64,000 nucleotides of DNA from Clostridioides difficile (GTDB taxonomy: Bacteria; Bacillota; Clostridia; Peptostreptococcales; Peptostreptococcaceae). The translations under genes were made by a program, and so were the position numbers. The stretch spans positions 1 to 64,000 of the forward strand of contig JABBZI010000021.1 of NCBI GenBank assembly GCA_012955965.1. The letters are read 5' to 3'. How positions within the stretch are numbered: position 1 is the first letter of the stretch; each line of letters begins with the position of its first letter. Below the pieces are notes generated by a model that made no database searches, was not told the DNA's origin, and saw nothing but the letters and a program-made list of their open reading frames with translations. Of this stretch, positions 1 to 8,456 are shown piece by piece.

Positions 1-1
1 T

Positions 2-673
2 ATATTTTTAAAACCTGGATTTGTAATGGGAGGAGGTAATAATCAGATTACACCAGATGATGAACAAGAAAGTGATGATGCTGGTGGTGACCGTGGAGGT
101 GGAGGAAGAGATGACCCAGATAGAGAAGAAGATAATAATGGTAATCTAAATAGTGACAATAAAGATAAAGATGATAACAATAGTAATAATGATGAAAAAA
201 CTCCTAATACTCCAAATGATGATAATATAGAGTCTGGCTCTAGTAGTACTATAAATAAAAATCCTCCAAAGGACAAAGATGATAATAGTGAAGTAAATGA
301 TAAAGAAAAAGACAGTATTTTAAAAAACGAAAATGAGTTAAAAAATGAGGATAAATCTAACAAAAGTTTTATATTAGAAAATGATAATAAAGACTTGAAT
401 CAAAAGTCTGTATTTAGCACTAATAATAAATCATATTTTTATGATGAGAATTTGGATATAAATAGTAATCAATCAAAAATAAATAACCAAATAAATAGCA
501 ATAATCAAAAGATAGATAAAGTTAACACTAAGCTATTAACTAAAAAATATAACTTTGAGAAAGATAGTTTCATTTTAATTGGAGTGTTAAGTTTAACCAT
601 GTTTTGCTCCATATTGATTGTAAATCCTAACACAAGAAAAAATATAATTAGATTCATACAAATAAAAAAATAA
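2..673 (+). CDS. C-terminal part of an Asp/Asn-rich membrane-anchored protein (5' end outside window)
   Basis: The frame is open to the left edge of the window with no stop before the first ATG at 26, so this is probably the tail of a longer protein. The visible part is a very hydrophilic stretch of about 180 residues rich in Asp, Asn, Glu, Lys and Ser, beginning with a Gly-rich patch. One hydrophobic segment (about residues 183-200 counted from the ATG) and a short basic tail follow. This suggests a disordered extracytoplasmic linker held by a C-terminal membrane anchor. No LPXTG-like sortase motif precedes the anchor. No family is recognisable from what is visible, and a start at 26 cannot be excluded. 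Confidence 0.5.
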   Translation: MFLKPGFVMGGGNNQITPDDEQESDDAGGDRGGGGRDDPDREEDNNGNLNSDNKDKDDNNSNNDEKTPNTPNDDNIESGSSSTINKNPPKDKDDNSEVNDKEKDSILKNENELKNEDKSNKSFILENDNKDLNQKSVFSTNNKSYFYDENLDINSNQSKINNQINSNNQKIDKVNTKLLTKKYNFEKDSFILIGVLSLTMFCSILIVNPNTRKNIIRFIQIKK

Positions 674-819
674 TTTTTAGGAAGGTATTATTTATCAAAT
701 TATGAGTTTGTTAAGTGATACCTTTCATTATTATGAAAACTATATATTTTTATCAATAAAATGTGTAATACATGTAATTTGACTAAATAGTATAAAAATA
801 ATAGAATATTGAAAAAAAA

Positions 820-848
820 TTGACAAATGAAGGTATAGGTATTAAAAT
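820..848 (+). promoter_or_regulatory. SigA-type promoter for the ACT/UPF0210 pair
   Basis: TTGACA at 820-825 and TAAAAT at 843-848 are separated by exactly 17 bp. This leaves a 5' UTR of about 110 nt before the ATG at 964. The rest of the 290-bp gap shows nothing else convincing. Confidence 0.65.
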
Positions 849-963
849 ATATTAAATATATACATAAAAAGTGATTTACTAACAAATAAATGAAATATAT
901 GCTAATAAAAAGTTCAATTTGTGAAAATGTAAGATTTATAAAAAAATAAGGGAGGATATTATT

Positions 964-1233
964 ATGAGAGCAATTTTAACAGTAATTGGAAAGGACAAAC
1001 CAGGTATAGTAGCAGGAATCAGTGATGAGTTATTCAAGCAAAATATTAACATAGTGGATATTTCACAAAAGATATTACAAGAGTATTTTACAATGATTAT
1101 GATAGTTGATTTAGAGAAAGCATTAAATTCTTTTGAGCAAACGGTTGAAGATTTAATAAAAAGAGGGAAAGAATTATCAGTAGATGTAAAAATTCAAAGA
1201 GAAGAAATATTTAACTCAATGCATAATCTGTAA
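964..1233 (+). CDS. ACT domain protein (UPF0237 family)
   Basis: An 89-residue protein made of a single ACT domain. It opens with the typical beta-strand plus GKDKPGIVAGIS loop, where small amino-acid ligands bind in this family. A GGGAGG ribosome-binding site lies 8 nt before the ATG. It lies 18 nt upstream of the UPF0210 gene; this pairing is common in Firmicutes and archaea, which suggests a sensor or partner role for the ACT protein. The exact ligand and function are not known. Confidence 0.85.
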   Translation: MRAILTVIGKDKPGIVAGISDELFKQNINIVDISQKILQEYFTMIMIVDLEKALNSFEQTVEDLIKRGKELSVDVKIQREEIFNSMHNL

Positions 1234-1260
1234 AAAAACAGTAATAGGGAGGTGATAATA

Positions 1261-2616
1261 GTGAATGTAGGAAATATACTTGAGACAATCAAAATGATAG
1301 ATGAAGAACAATTAGATATAAGAACTATAACTATGGGGATTTCTTTATTAGATTGTATAGACCCTGATGGAGATAAGGCTAGAGAGAAAATATATAACAA
1401 GATTATGAACTCTGCTAAAGACTTAGTGAAAGTTGGAAAAGAAATAGAACGTGAATATGGTATTCCAATTGTAAATAAAAGAGTATCAGTAACTCCAATA
1501 TCTATTATTGCAGGTGCAACAGATGAAAGTGACTATGTAAAGTTCGCACAGACATTAGATAAAGCTGCAGAGGATTTAGGAATAGATTTTATAGGTGGAT
1601 TCTCAGCATTGGTTCAAAAAGGGTATACAAAGGGTGATAAGATATTAATCAAATCAATTCCAAAAGCTTTAGCAAGTACAAATAAGGTATGTGCATCAGT
1701 AAATGTAGGTTCTACAAGATGTGGTATAAATATGGATGCAGTAAAAGAAATGGGAGAAATTATAAAAGAAACTGCAGAATTAACGAAAGAGGCAAAGGGC
1801 TTTGGTTGTGCAAAGCTAGTAGTATTCTGTAATGCGGTTGAAGATAATCCATTTATGGCAGGAGCTTTCCATGGCGTTGGTGAAGCTGATAGAATAATAA
1901 ATGTCGGTGTAAGTGGTCCTGGTGTTGTTAAAAGAGCTTTAGAAAAGGTAAAAGGAGAACCATTTGATGTTGTAGCAGAGACAGTTAAGAAGACTGCATT
2001 TAAAATTACAAGAGTTGGACAATTAGTAGCAAAAGAAGCTTCTAGTAGATTAGATGTACCATTTGGAATAATAGACCTATCTCTAGCGCCTACACCTGCT
2101 ATTGGAGATTCAGTGGCAAACATATTAGAAGAAATGGGTCTTGAAGTTGTTGGTACTCATGGTACTACAGCAGCGTTGGCTCTTTTAAATGATGCTGTTA
2201 AAAAAGGTGGAGTCATGGCTTGTTCACATGTTGGAGGTTTAAGTGGTGCATTTATACCAGTATCAGAAGATGCGGGGATGATTGATGCTGTTATAAAAGG
2301 TGCTTTGAGTATAGATAAGCTTGAAGCAATGACTGCTATTTGTTCTGTAGGTCTTGATATGATAGCTGTGCCAGGAAGTACTACAGCAGGTACACTTGGA
2401 GCTATGATAGCTGATGAGGCAGCAATAGGTATGATTAACAATAAGACTACAGCAGTTAGAATTATACCAGCTCCAGGATGTGATGTAGGAGATATGGTAG
2501 AATTTGGTGGTCTTTTAGGACGAGCACCAGTAATGCCTATAAATACAAATTCGTCTGAGTTATTTACTCAAAGAGGAGGAAGAATTCCAGCTCCTATACA
2601 TTCATTTAAAAACTAA
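1261..2616 (+). CDS. UPF0210/DUF711 family protein (PFL-like)
   Basis: A 451-residue protein of the DUF711 (PFL) family, related in fold to pyruvate formate-lyase/anaerobic ribonucleotide reductase barrels but without a demonstrated reaction. The start is placed at GTG 1261 because the GGGAGG SD (1247-1252) overlaps the more upstream GTG at 1252. Length agrees with the family. It forms a two-gene operon with the preceding ACT protein under the promoter at 820-848. Gly-rich loops and several conserved Cys residues (for example in [13 protein letters not shown]) are visible. The family assignment is firm; the biochemical role is unknown. Confidence 0.85.
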   Translation: MNVGNILETIKMIDEEQLDIRTITMGISLLDCIDPDGDKAREKIYNKIMNSAKDLVKVGKEIEREYGIPIVNKRVSVTPISIIAGATDESDYVKFAQTLDKAAEDLGIDFIGGFSALVQKGYTKGDKILIKSIPKALASTNKVCASVNVGSTRCGINMDAVKEMGEIIKETAELTKEAKGFGCAKLVVFCNAVEDNPFMAGAFHGVGEADRIINVGVSGPGVVKRALEKVKGEPFDVVAETVKKTAFKITRVGQLVAKEASSRLDVPFGIIDLSLAPTPAIGDSVANILEEMGLEVVGTHGTTAALALLNDAVKKGGVMACSHVGGLSGAFIPVSEDAGMIDAVIKGALSIDKLEAMTAICSVGLDMIAVPGSTTAGTLGAMIADEAAIGMINNKTTAVRIIPAPGCDVGDMVEFGGLLGRAPVMPINTNSSELFTQRGGRIPAPIHSFKN

Positions 2617-3064
2617 GTATATTTACATAGAGTAATATTTAAATAAATATTTATTGACTGGATAAAAGATGTTTAGATATTAAATAATCATAATTAAGAT
2701 AATAAAATTTATTTGTTAAGATTAAGATAATAATAAAGCGATATATAACCTTGTAAAATGGTCATATATCGCTTTTATTTTAATACTATCTACTATCTAA
2801 TTAATATAAAATTTTTATGTATTTCAAAAGTTATGTTATCTAATAATAATTATACTAATTTTTATGTTCAACATATCAACTAAATAAAAAACTAAATAAA
2901 AAGAATTAAATTAAAAAATAAAAATTTATCTAAATATTCAACACACATAATAATTGTAAATATAAATAAAAAATAAAACGCTTGCAATCAATAAAATTGC
3001 TACAATATAAAACTCTACTATTTAAAATATTGACTTAAAATATAAATTTATAAATCTTATAAAT
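2617..3064. other. Intergenic region with a bidirectional terminator
   Basis: This 448-bp gap lies between converging genes. Apart from the hairpin at 2736-2778 it is plain AT-rich sequence with no ORF, repeat or RNA signature that I can support. Confidence 0.6.
2736..2778 (+). terminator. Rho-independent terminator after the UPF0210 gene
   Basis: AAGCGATATAT (2736 onward) pairs with ATATATCGCTT (ending at about 2774), followed by a T-rich stretch. The A-rich 5' flank means it could also serve the converging minus-strand gene. Confidence 0.7.
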
Positions 3065-4105
3065 TTAAGCAATTTCTTCTTCTACATCAGTACCACGTAT
3101 CTTGTCAGCAGTAAGAACCTTAAAGGTACTGAATATTTTTGAGCCTACAAATCCTGCTATTACATTAAATAAAGCACATAGTCCAGCTGTTATGAGAACT
3201 TTATTAACTGGATTATAGGCAAACATTATGGCAAAACCAGCCACAGGTGTAGCTGTACCAGGTGTCATGTTTACAAGACCCATCAAAGCTACAATGATAC
3301 CAGAAAAAGCTCCTCCAAAGAAATTAGTAGAATATATTGGTATTGGATTAGCTGAAATTATGTCTGATTGAGTCAGCGGTTCAATCGCAACAGATATAAT
3401 ATCTTTTTTAGAACCTAACTTTAATCTTGCAAATAGTGTTGAGTTCATAAAAGCAGAACCAAAAGCTCCTAATGCTCCTATTGCCATAGGAAGACCAGTA
3501 AGACCAATTATAGATGTAAGAGCCATTGAACTAAGTGGAGACGTTCCAACTACTGTTATAAGACCTCCTAATATAATTCCCATTATTATAGGGCTAATAT
3601 TAGTAGCTTCTATTAGAACTTGTCCAATTTGTAATAGTGTACTATTAACTAATGGGTCTACATTTGATGCTATAAAACGAGATAGTGGAGCACATAAAAG
3701 TATTACAACTACTAAATCTACTCCAGGTGGTACTTTTTTCTCTATAAACTTAATTAAGAAAGAAACAAAGTATCCAGCAACGAATCCAGATAATATCGAA
3801 AAATCTAAACATGATAATCCTATTAAAACTGCATAAACTGGAGACACACCTAAAGCTAAAGGTACAAGTATAGCAGCAGCAACTCCACCAAGGCTACCAT
3901 TAGCGACACCAACACTTCTAAAAAATTCCATACCTAGAACATCGCCAAGCAAGGAAAGGTTGAATGCCTCTACTAAGAAAGTAGCACATGCAGCATTTGC
4001 TAAGGCTCCCATAGCTTTCATACCATATGGAGCTTTGTAACTAAAAATTGTGAAACAACATAGAACCAATAAAAGTAAACCTGTTCCTAATAAAATTTCT
4101 GACAT
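3065..4105 (-). CDS. PTS transporter subunit IIC-like membrane protein
   Basis: A 346-residue polytopic membrane protein with about 8-10 hydrophobic segments, resembling the EIIC_2 type of PTS permease (long Gly/Ala-rich helices and a short charged C-terminus). It stands alone: no EIIA, EIIB or sugar enzyme gene is adjacent, so substrate and phosphorylation partners cannot be inferred. Its role as a true PTS permease rather than a facilitator is uncertain. An AAGGAGG SD precedes the ATG at 4105 (minus strand), and a LacI/cre-like palindrome lies about 46 bp upstream. No minus-strand promoter is clear. Confidence 0.7.
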   Translation of the reverse strand: MSEILLGTGLLLLVLCCFTIFSYKAPYGMKAMGALANAACATFLVEAFNLSLLGDVLGMEFFRSVGVANGSLGGVAAAILVPLALGVSPVYAVLIGLSCLDFSILSGFVAGYFVSFLIKFIEKKVPPGVDLVVVILLCAPLSRFIASNVDPLVNSTLLQIGQVLIEATNISPIIMGIILGGLITVVGTSPLSSMALTSIIGLTGLPMAIGALGAFGSAFMNSTLFARLKLGSKKDIISVAIEPLTQSDIISANPIPIYSTNFFGGAFSGIIVALMGLVNMTPGTATPVAGFAIMFAYNPVNKVLITAGLCALFNVIAGFVGSKIFSTFKVLTADKIRGTDVEEEIA

Positions 4106-4479
4106 AAGAAAATCCTCCTTGTATTTTTTTTAGGACATAAACCTTTGTTGTGATAACGTTATCCTAACGCATAAATGCTTAACCGAATTAATATCAACAA
4201 GACAAAAGTTATTTTAAATTTTAATTGGTTTTATATTGTATCTAAAAATAAAAATAACTATAAAAATATATAAAGTAAGTTTAAAATATAAATTAAACTT
4301 ATACTTTAATAATATAATTATATATAAATAATACAGTCTTGTATAGGAAGATTGATAAAAAATAAATTTAATATGAAAAAAACAATTATTAGAATATAAA
4401 ATATTAGCATATAAAAAAGGAATAAACATTTTTTAGAAGAAGTACTTATAATGATAGAAATTTTATAGGGGGAGAGTTT
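4106..4479. other. Divergent intergenic region
   Basis: This 374-bp region between the EIIC-like gene (minus) and the adaptor gene (plus) holds the palindrome at 4151-4164 and otherwise very AT-rich DNA. A minus-strand open frame at 4214-4429 has no SD and only AT-rich filler composition, so I do not call it. Confidence 0.5.
4151..4164. promoter_or_regulatory. cre/LacI-type palindromic operator candidate
   Basis: TGATAACGTTATCC contains the perfect 12-bp palindrome GATAACGTTATC with a central CG, close to the catabolite-responsive (CcpA) or LacI-family operator pattern. It lies about 46 bp upstream of the start of the EIIC-like gene, where a repressor could block transcription. Which regulator binds is inference. 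Confidence 0.45.
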
Positions 4480-5115
4480 TTGAAAAAGATTAAATATACC
4501 AGATTGGTGATACTTGGTATTCTTATATATTTAGTATTTAATGTGTTAGTAATCATTATTAGCAAAAATGTAGAGAGATTGGTTTTAAAAGTAGAAAAAG
4601 TTGATGCAAATATTCATGTAGAAGGAACTATAGAAAAAGATGCTAATGACCAAAGTAATTATCTATCAGCATATATAAGTAAAGAAGATTCTAAGAACTT
4701 TGAAAAAAATCAAAATGTAATAATTGAATATCGTGAGCAAAAAATAGATGCAAAAGTTTACAAAATATATAAAAATAATAATAAAATAATGCTAAAATTA
4801 AAAATAAGTAACCAAATTGTTGCAAATCAGGATACAAGTGTCGAAGAATTTGATATAATATATAATCAGATGGAGTGTTTAAAAATACCTAAAACTTCTA
4901 TAAAAACAAAAGACAATAAACGTGGTGTATATGTAATTGATGAACAATCACAAAGTGTAAAATTTGTCATATTAGAAGGAATAACTTATGAAAATGAATC
5001 TTCTGTATTTGTGGATTATTATAAAAATGACATAAATGGGGTGACAAGTGTTAATCTATATGACAAAATAATTTTAAGACCTAATTGTATAAACACAAAT
5101 ATAAGGATAAAGTAG
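4480..5115 (+). CDS. HlyD-like membrane-anchored adaptor protein
   Basis: A 211-residue protein starting at TTG 4480 behind a GGGGGAG SD. It has a short basic N-terminus, one membrane segment (about residues 10-29) and an extracytoplasmic region with beta-rich stretches like the barrel part of HlyD/RND periplasmic adaptors. There is no coiled-coil hairpin of normal length, so it is a reduced form. It is the first gene of the division cluster; its stop is 9 nt before yggS. The adaptor name is a family guess; a role in envelope assembly is inferred from the cluster. Confidence 0.55.
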   Translation: MKKIKYTRLVILGILIYLVFNVLVIIISKNVERLVLKVEKVDANIHVEGTIEKDANDQSNYLSAYISKEDSKNFEKNQNVIIEYREQKIDAKVYKIYKNNNKIMLKLKISNQIVANQDTSVEEFDIIYNQMECLKIPKTSIKTKDNKRGVYVIDEQSQSVKFVILEGITYENESSVFVDYYKNDINGVTSVNLYDKIILRPNCINTNIRIK

Positions 5116-5124
5116 GTGATAATA

Positions 5125-5829
5125 ATGGGTTCTATTAAAGATAATTTATCTGAGATAAGAAATAAAATTGAAAAAGCTGCAAAAAAAGTAAATAGAGATA
5201 GCGAAGAAATAACTCTTTTAGCAGTCACAAAAACTGTTGATGTAGATTTAGTTAATGAGGCAATGAATGAAGGAATTACTTCAGTTGGTGAAAATAAACC
5301 ACAAGAATTAGCTAGAAAGTATGATATTATAGGTGACAAATTAAACTGGCACTTGATAGGAACTTTGCAAACAAATAAAGTTAAATACATAATAGATAAA
5401 GTTTGTATGATACATTCTTTAGATAGAATTGCATTATGTGAAGAGATTCAAAAACGTGCAGAACAAATAAATAGAGATATAGATTGTTTAATACAAGTGA
5501 ATATATCTAAAGAAGAATCTAAGCATGGACTTTATAAAGATGAAGTTGTAGATTTTGTCAAAGAAGTGTCAGAAAAATATAAAAATATAAAAATAAAAGG
5601 TCTAATGACAATGGCACCTTTTGTAGAAGATGAAAATGAAATAAGAGGTGTATTCAAAGGTCTTAAAGATTTATCAACACGAATAAAAGAACTAAACATA
5701 CCTAATGTAGGAATGGATGTTTTGTCAATGGGAATGAGTCACGATTATGAGATTGCCATAGAGGAAGGGGCTACCATTGTTAGGGTTGGAACATCAATCT
5801 TTGGAGAAAGAAACTATAATAAAAAATAA
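5125..5829 (+). CDS. yggS: YggS family PLP homeostasis protein
   Basis: A 234-residue PLP-binding protein of the YggS/PROSC/YlmE family, which buffers free pyridoxal phosphate and affects amino-acid metabolism without a known reaction. The PLP lysine is K36 in LLAVTKT, and the phosphate-binding region MGMSHDYEIAIEEG is present near the C-terminus. ATG 5125 is chosen because the TAGGTGAT SD lies just before it; a GTG at 5116 would overlap this SD. It precedes sepF, as ylmE precedes ylmF in Bacillus. Confidence 0.92.
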   Translation: MGSIKDNLSEIRNKIEKAAKKVNRDSEEITLLAVTKTVDVDLVNEAMNEGITSVGENKPQELARKYDIIGDKLNWHLIGTLQTNKVKYIIDKVCMIHSLDRIALCEEIQKRAEQINRDIDCLIQVNISKEESKHGLYKDEVVDFVKEVSEKYKNIKIKGLMTMAPFVEDENEIRGVFKGLKDLSTRIKELNIPNVGMDVLSMGMSHDYEIAIEEGATIVRVGTSIFGERNYNKK

Positions 5830-5868
5830 TTACTCAAATCTGAATAAATTCTAAGGAGGAAGTTAATA

Positions 5869-6327
5869 ATGTCAAATGGAATAATATCTAAATTTAAGAA
5901 CTGGATAGTTGATGAAGAAGAAGATTACGTTGAAGAAGAATACGAAGGTGGTATGGACGATATAGTTCAAGAAGAAGAAATAAATAGTGGATTTAGTGCT
6001 GCAAAAGCAAATAAAATTGTAAATTTACATACAACAAGTCAAATGAAAGTTGTAATAGTTGAACCTAAAGTTTATGATGAAGCTGCAACTATAGCAGACC
6101 ATCTAAAACAAAGAAGGGCAGTTATAGTGAATTTGGAAGGATTGACTAATTCTGAAGTTCGTAAATCTATATTTAACTTTATGAATGGAGCGGTTTATGT
6201 TTTAGATGGAAGTATACAAAAGGTTTCTAAATCAATATTTATACTAGCTCCTAACAATGTGGATATAGATGCAAATATGAAGAAAGAATTAGAAAGTAAA
6301 GCATTCTTCCCTTGGCAAAATAAATAG
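5869..6327 (+). CDS. sepF: Cell division protein SepF
   Basis: A 152-residue SepF (YlmF). The N-terminal amphipathic region is followed by a very acidic linker (runs of Asp and Glu) and the SepF core (about residues 60-140) with the GLTNSEVRKSIFNFMNGAVYVLDG region. SepF polymerises on the membrane and tethers FtsZ at the septum. The SD GGAGG is strong. It lies between yggS and yggT, the usual order in Gram-positives. Confidence 0.93.
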   Translation: MSNGIISKFKNWIVDEEEDYVEEEYEGGMDDIVQEEEINSGFSAAKANKIVNLHTTSQMKVVIVEPKVYDEAATIADHLKQRRAVIVNLEGLTNSEVRKSIFNFMNGAVYVLDGSIQKVSKSIFILAPNNVDIDANMKKELESKAFFPWQNK

Positions 6328-6345
6328 TAAAAAGGCGGTTAATAT

Positions 6346-6603
6346 ATGGGAACAATAAGAATTGCACTTTATTATCTTTTGGATATAATAGCATGGATGA
6401 TAGTTATAAAAAGCTTGATGACTTGGTTTCCAAATGGAAGACAAAGCAAAATTTTCGAGATTTTAGAAAATCTTACAGAGCCAATAGAAGGACCAATAAG
6501 GTCTATAATGTACAAATACACAAATGGACCTATAGATTTTTCTCCTTTAATTGCGATAGTATTATTGATGTTCCTAAGACAATTAGTATTGGTTATATTC
6601 TAA
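6346..6603 (+). CDS. YggT family membrane protein
   Basis: An 85-residue protein with two hydrophobic segments and the family signature around LTEPIEGPIRSIM. YggT/YlmG proteins accompany sepF and ylmH in many bacteria and are linked to division or membrane organisation, although the mechanism is unknown. It follows sepF by 18 nt and is followed by ylmH after 9 nt, so it is translated from one operon mRNA. A 71-residue frame on the same strand at 6393-6608 is an out-of-phase shadow. Confidence 0.9.
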   Translation: MGTIRIALYYLLDIIAWMIVIKSLMTWFPNGRQSKIFEILENLTEPIEGPIRSIMYKYTNGPIDFSPLIAIVLLMFLRQLVLVIF

Positions 6604-6612
6604 GGTGATAGA

Positions 6613-7398
6613 ATGGATAAATTAAAATTAACAAATCACATAAAGGATATAGACTTGAAAAATAAAATGTTTAAAGTAATAGACAAGGCTAATAGTTGTA
6701 TAAAAAACTATGATGTTAAATTTACTGAGTTTCTTAATCCATATGAAGTGAAAAATGCTGTAGCGATATTAAATTCTACAAATGAAATAAAATACAGTGT
6801 GGATGGAGGTTATGAACAAGCTGAAAGAAGCACTGTATTTATTTATCCATTTTACATAGAATATGAAGATATAGAAGATACTCTTAGATTTTTACAGATA
6901 GAAGGGAATTTCAAATTTAAAAATATATCTCATAAAGATTATTTAGGTGCAATTATGAGTCTAGGTATAAAAAGAGAAAAAATTGGAGATATAATTATAC
7001 ATGATAGCTTTTGTCAAGTAATAGTAAGTAGTGATATTTGCGATTTTATAATCGTGAATTTGGAGAAAGTTTCGAGAAATAATGTAATTGTAAAGGAAAT
7101 TTCCAGAGAAAACATTGTTAATAGTTCTTCAAAATATAAGGAAGTATCATTTACAGTATCTTCAGATAGGTTAGATTGTGTCATAAGTGGTCTTTACAAT
7201 ATATCTAGACAAGATAGTGCAAAATACATAAATGGAGAAAAAGTCCATGTCAATTATGAAAAGATAACTTCAACCTCTAAAATAGTTAAAAATGATGATT
7301 TGATTTCTATTAGAGGTAAAGGAAGAGCTAATGTAACACAAATAGGAGATATTACTAAAAAAGGTAAAATAAAAGTTCAAGCAAGATTAATTGTATAA
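6613..7398 (+). CDS. ylmH: YlmH family S4-domain RNA-binding protein
   Basis: A 261-residue protein with an N-terminal alpha/beta region and a C-terminal S4 domain (about residues 180-250: LDCVISGLYNISRQDSAKYINGEKV). YlmH-type proteins bind stalled 50S subunits carrying peptidyl-tRNA and support rescue in parallel with RqcH, which is also encoded in this window. The start ATG is 6 nt after GGTGAT. It is an operon member between yggT and divIVA. Confidence 0.9.
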   Translation: MDKLKLTNHIKDIDLKNKMFKVIDKANSCIKNYDVKFTEFLNPYEVKNAVAILNSTNEIKYSVDGGYEQAERSTVFIYPFYIEYEDIEDTLRFLQIEGNFKFKNISHKDYLGAIMSLGIKREKIGDIIIHDSFCQVIVSSDICDFIIVNLEKVSRNNVIVKEISRENIVNSSSKYKEVSFTVSSDRLDCVISGLYNISRQDSAKYINGEKVHVNYEKITSTSKIVKNDDLISIRGKGRANVTQIGDITKKGKIKVQARLIV

Positions 7399-7432
7399 GG
7401 ACTAATTTAAATTATAGCTGGGAGGAAATGTA

Positions 7433-7960
7433 ATGCTAACTCCAATTGAGATAGAAAATAAAGAGTTTAAAAAAGGTTTAAGAGGGTATAGAGATGAAGA
7501 GGTTGATGAGTTTTTAGACATTATCAAAGAAGATTATGAATCTCTATGTAGAGAAAATACAGCTCTTAAAGAAAAATTAGGATTATATCAAGACCAAGTA
7601 AATAAGTATGAAAATATTGAAGAAACATTAAAAGCTACTCTAATAACTGCTCAAAGTGCAGCAGAAGACACTTGTAGCGCGGCTAATAAGAAAGCTAAGA
7701 TAATTGTTGAAGAGGCTGATTTAAAAGCTAGACAAATTATAGAACAGGCTAATAACCGTGTTATAGAAATAAGAAAAGAGTATGATGCTTTAGTTAAAGA
7801 ATTTAAGATATTTAGAAATAAATTTAAGTCACTACTAGAAGATGAGATAAGAAGTGTTGATGAAATTTTTTATGATGTAGATGAAAAATGTGTAAATGCA
7901 TTCGAAGGAACAACAGTGTATAATTATAGTAATGATGAAGCTGCTACAACTCTAGAATAA
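7433..7960 (+). CDS. divIVA: DivIVA domain protein
   Basis: A 175-residue DivIVA homologue. The N-terminal lipid-binding domain has the expected start (LTPIEIENKEFKKGLRGYRDEEVDEFL) split into a 20-residue-scale motif and a helix, followed by a long coiled coil (about residues 35-150). DivIVA localises to negatively curved membrane at septa and poles and recruits other proteins. GGGAGG precedes the ATG. It is the last gene of the ylm cluster; the next unit, ileS, has its own promoter and leader. Confidence 0.9.
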   Translation: MLTPIEIENKEFKKGLRGYRDEEVDEFLDIIKEDYESLCRENTALKEKLGLYQDQVNKYENIEETLKATLITAQSAAEDTCSAANKKAKIIVEEADLKARQIIEQANNRVIEIRKEYDALVKEFKIFRNKFKSLLEDEIRSVDEIFYDVDEKCVNAFEGTTVYNYSNDEAATTLE

Positions 7961-8082
7961 AGCTGTGATTTATTGGATTTTTAGGTAAAATTGTTGTAGA
8001 AGTTTGAGAAATCTATAACAAAAATTTAAAATAGGATAAAAATGTAAGAAAAATAGAAATTATTATATTTTTCAAAAATATA

Positions 8083-8111
8083 TTGACTATTCAAATTATT
8101 TGTTATAGAAT
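8083..8111 (+). promoter_or_regulatory. Promoter of the ileS T-box transcript
   Basis: TTGACT (8083-8088) and TAGAAT (8106-8111) are 17 bp apart. Transcription would start near 8118, just before the first stem of the T-box leader. Confidence 0.7.
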
Positions 8112-8137
8112 TTCATATAAACACAGATAAATTTTTA

Positions 8138-8390
8138 AAAGCGTTGATAGAGACAATTATCTTTAGATAATTTTACAGAGAATTGGGAATGCTGAGAACC
8201 AATGAATTTATAAAGGTAAAAATCACTCTTGAGCTGCAGGCTGAACGATTAAATTCTACTAAGCTGTGCCGGTTAGTACCGTTATACTATTAGAGTGTTA
8301 TATGTGGATAGTATTAAGTTCACATATAGAATTAGGGTGGTAACGCGATTTATAACTCGTCCCTTTGTTTAAAGGGGCGAGTTTTTTAGT
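8138..8390 (+). ncRNA. T-box leader, isoleucine-specific (ATC specifier)
   Basis: A transcription-attenuating T-box riboswitch. Visible parts in order: Stem I with the distal AG-bulge region (GAGAATTGGGAATGCTGAG around 8178-8196), an ATC specifier at 8222-8224 on the 3' side of Stem I, the conserved T-box AGGGTGGTAACGCG at 8334-8347, and a terminator AACTCGTCCCTTT/AAAGGGGCGAGTT (8354-8382) with a T tract to about 8387. Uncharged tRNA-Ile would pair with the specifier and the TGG bulge, stabilise the antiterminator, and allow ileS transcription. Confidence 0.93.
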
Positions 8391-8456
8391 ATTTAAATTT
8401 ATGTGAAAGAATAAAAAATTTTGGAATTATAATATTTATAGGAAAGGGTGATTTGC

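Noticed and set aside
1614-2441. Two minus-strand open frames inside the UPF0210 gene
   Set aside because: No SD, no family features; they mirror the coding bias of the plus-strand gene.
4214-4429. 71-codon minus-strand frame in the gap before the adaptor gene
   Set aside because: Phe/Tyr/Ile/Leu-rich composition expected from AT-rich DNA, no SD and no recognisable domain.
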